The notes beneath the pieces are model-generated. The model did no database searches. It worked only from the letters and a program-made list of their open reading frames with translations, and was not told the origin of the DNA. Shown here piece by piece: positions 4,749 to 5,278 of a stretch of 5,278 nt of DNA (positions are counted from its first letter, which is position 1; the number at the start of each line of letters is the position of its first letter). The stretch is from Oxalobacteraceae bacterium UBA6018. Its GTDB lineage: Bacteria; Pseudomonadota; Gammaproteobacteria; Burkholderiales; Burkholderiaceae_D. Position numbers and translations under genes: made by a program. The DNA is taken from NCBI GenBank assembly GCA_002428015.1, contig DIZW01000026.1, positions 1 to 5,278 on the forward strand, read 5' to 3'.

Positions 4749-5278
4749 GCCGGCTCGATCCGCGCAGCGCCGCGTTTTTGGAAGAGATGGGCATCGGCCC
4801 GCTGTGGACCCTGCGCGTGGACGCCGGCGCGGGCGCGGAGGTCGTCGCGGAAGTGGCGGCGCCGGTCCAGGCCGAAGCGGCCCCCGCGCGCGCCACGCCG
4901 CCGGCGCCTGCCGGCCAGGCAGCCGCGCCCGCCCCGGCAGTTGCGGCGCCGCCCGTCGGCGTGGTGACGGCCGCCGCGTCCAGTGCCGATTCGGCCTGGG
5001 GCGACGAGCCGGCGGCGCCGCCGCCCAGCGACGAGGAGATCGCGCGCATGGACTGGCCGGCGTTGAAGGCGGCGATCGCCAGTTGCACGCGCTGCGGGCT
5101 GTGCAAGAACGGCCGCAAGCCGGTGCAGGGCAACGGCGCGCAGCATGCGGTGTGGCTGGTAACGGCGGGGGGGGGCCCCCCGGCCGGCGCCCGAGGGCTC
5201 GACGAACGGCTCCGAGCCGGTTCCCGAAACCTAGTTTCCTTCTTCACAAGTCATACAGTCACTCGTTCGAGTGATTGG
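4745..5278 (+). CDS. Family-4-type uracil-DNA glycosylase, N-terminal part; disrupted near the window end
   Basis: The frame starts at the ATGA overlap with rimI and stays open to the window edge, but only about the first 138 residues look genuine. Residues 1-24 are a conserved-looking helix and tryptophan motif (SAAFLEEMGIGPLWTLR). Residues 25-98 are an Ala/Pro-rich linker, probably disordered. Residues 103-138 match the start of an iron-sulfur uracil-DNA glycosylase domain: MDWPALKAAIASCTRCGLC, with Cys114 and Cys117 as expected cluster ligands plus Cys120, then a VQGNG strand and AVWLV. This family removes uracil from DNA and starts base-excision repair. The next motif should be a GE-x-PG catalytic loop followed by a GEPFVG-like stretch. 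Instead a G9C6 run (5167-5181) appears and the translation becomes unrelated. The rest of the gene, including the later cluster cysteines and the C-terminal active-site histidine region, is missing. Identity is good; the 3' part is unreliable. Confidence 0.8.
   Translation, partial: MSRLDPRSAAFLEEMGIGPLWTLRVDAGAGAEVVAEVAAPVQAEAAPARATPPAPAGQAAAPAPAVAAPPVGVVTAAASSADSAWGDEPAAPPPSDEEIARMDWPALKAAIASCTRCGLCKNGRKPVQGNGAQHAVWLVTAGGGPPAGARGLDERLRAGSRNLVSFFTSHTVTRSSDW
5167..5181. other. G9C6 homopolymer junction
   Basis: Nine G followed directly by six C fall exactly where the glycosylase catalytic loop should be encoded. Coding similarity is lost from here on. Such a run is unusual even in this GC-rich DNA and is a likely place for a sequencing or assembly error. 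Confidence 0.6.
5256..5277. repeat. Inverted repeat at the window end
   Basis: TCACTCG (5259-5265) and CGAGTGA (5268-5274) are perfect inverted copies separated by TT. The pairing extends to 10 bp (5256-5265 with 5268-5277) if one G-T pair is allowed. It lies in the roughly 50-nt tail of much lower GC content. It may be an adaptor or fold-back artefact at a contig end, or the end of a different DNA element. No T-run follows within the window, so a terminator cannot be judged. Confidence 0.5.

Noticed and set aside
1..5278. CRISPR array, tRNA, rRNA or insertion sequence
   Set aside because: I saw no regularly spaced direct repeats, no cloverleaf-like or rRNA-like sequence, and no transposase motifs on either strand.

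Overview
The window is GC-rich, tightly packed bacterial chromosomal DNA. Gene content and order (tsaB-rimI-uracil-DNA glycosylase with overlapping ATGA junctions, EAL and hybrid-kinase signalling proteins) and the style of the TAAAAT-type promoters suggest a betaproteobacterium, probably Oxalobacteraceae (Massilia/Duganella-like). That placement is inferred from composition and gene order; there is no rRNA marker here. Both ends look like contig edges: the first gene lacks its 5' part, and the last gene runs into anomalous sequence.

Layout. (1) Bases 3-299, + strand: the C-terminal end of an EAL-domain c-di-GMP phosphodiesterase. (2) Bases 300-521: a gap between convergent genes, holding a GC-rich inverted repeat and a possible decayed ricin-lectin-like fragment. 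(3) Bases 522-2903, - strand: a two-gene unit, an RsbQ-like alpha/beta hydrolase followed 3 nt later by a PAS-histidine kinase-receiver hybrid. (4) Bases 2904-3078: an intergenic segment with an AT-rich island, probably carrying the promoter of that unit. (5) Bases 3079-3504, - strand: a small thioredoxin-fold protein with a CGTC active site. (6) Bases 3505-3570: a short divergent promoter region in which both -10-like boxes lie so close to the start codons that leaderless transcripts are likely. (7) Bases 3571-5278, + strand: tsaB, rimI and a family-4-type uracil-DNA glycosylase gene in a translationally coupled operon. The glycosylase breaks down at a G9C6 run around 5167-5181 and the window ends in lower-GC sequence with a near-terminal hairpin.

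How the genes work together. The hydrolase and hybrid kinase form the most interesting unit. In Bacillus subtilis, RsbQ (hydrolase) and the PAS domain of RsbP form a bipartite energy-stress sensor driving a PP2C phosphatase. Here the same hydrolase type is next to a PAS domain whose output is a histidine kinase plus receiver, so the sensing module appears to have been joined to a phosphorelay. The tsaB-rimI-udg operon is housekeeping: tRNA t6A synthesis, ribosomal protein S18 acetylation and uracil removal from DNA. The glycosylase carries an N-terminal peptide that resembles the start of the DNA polymerase III psi subunit, which could tether it to the clamp loader.
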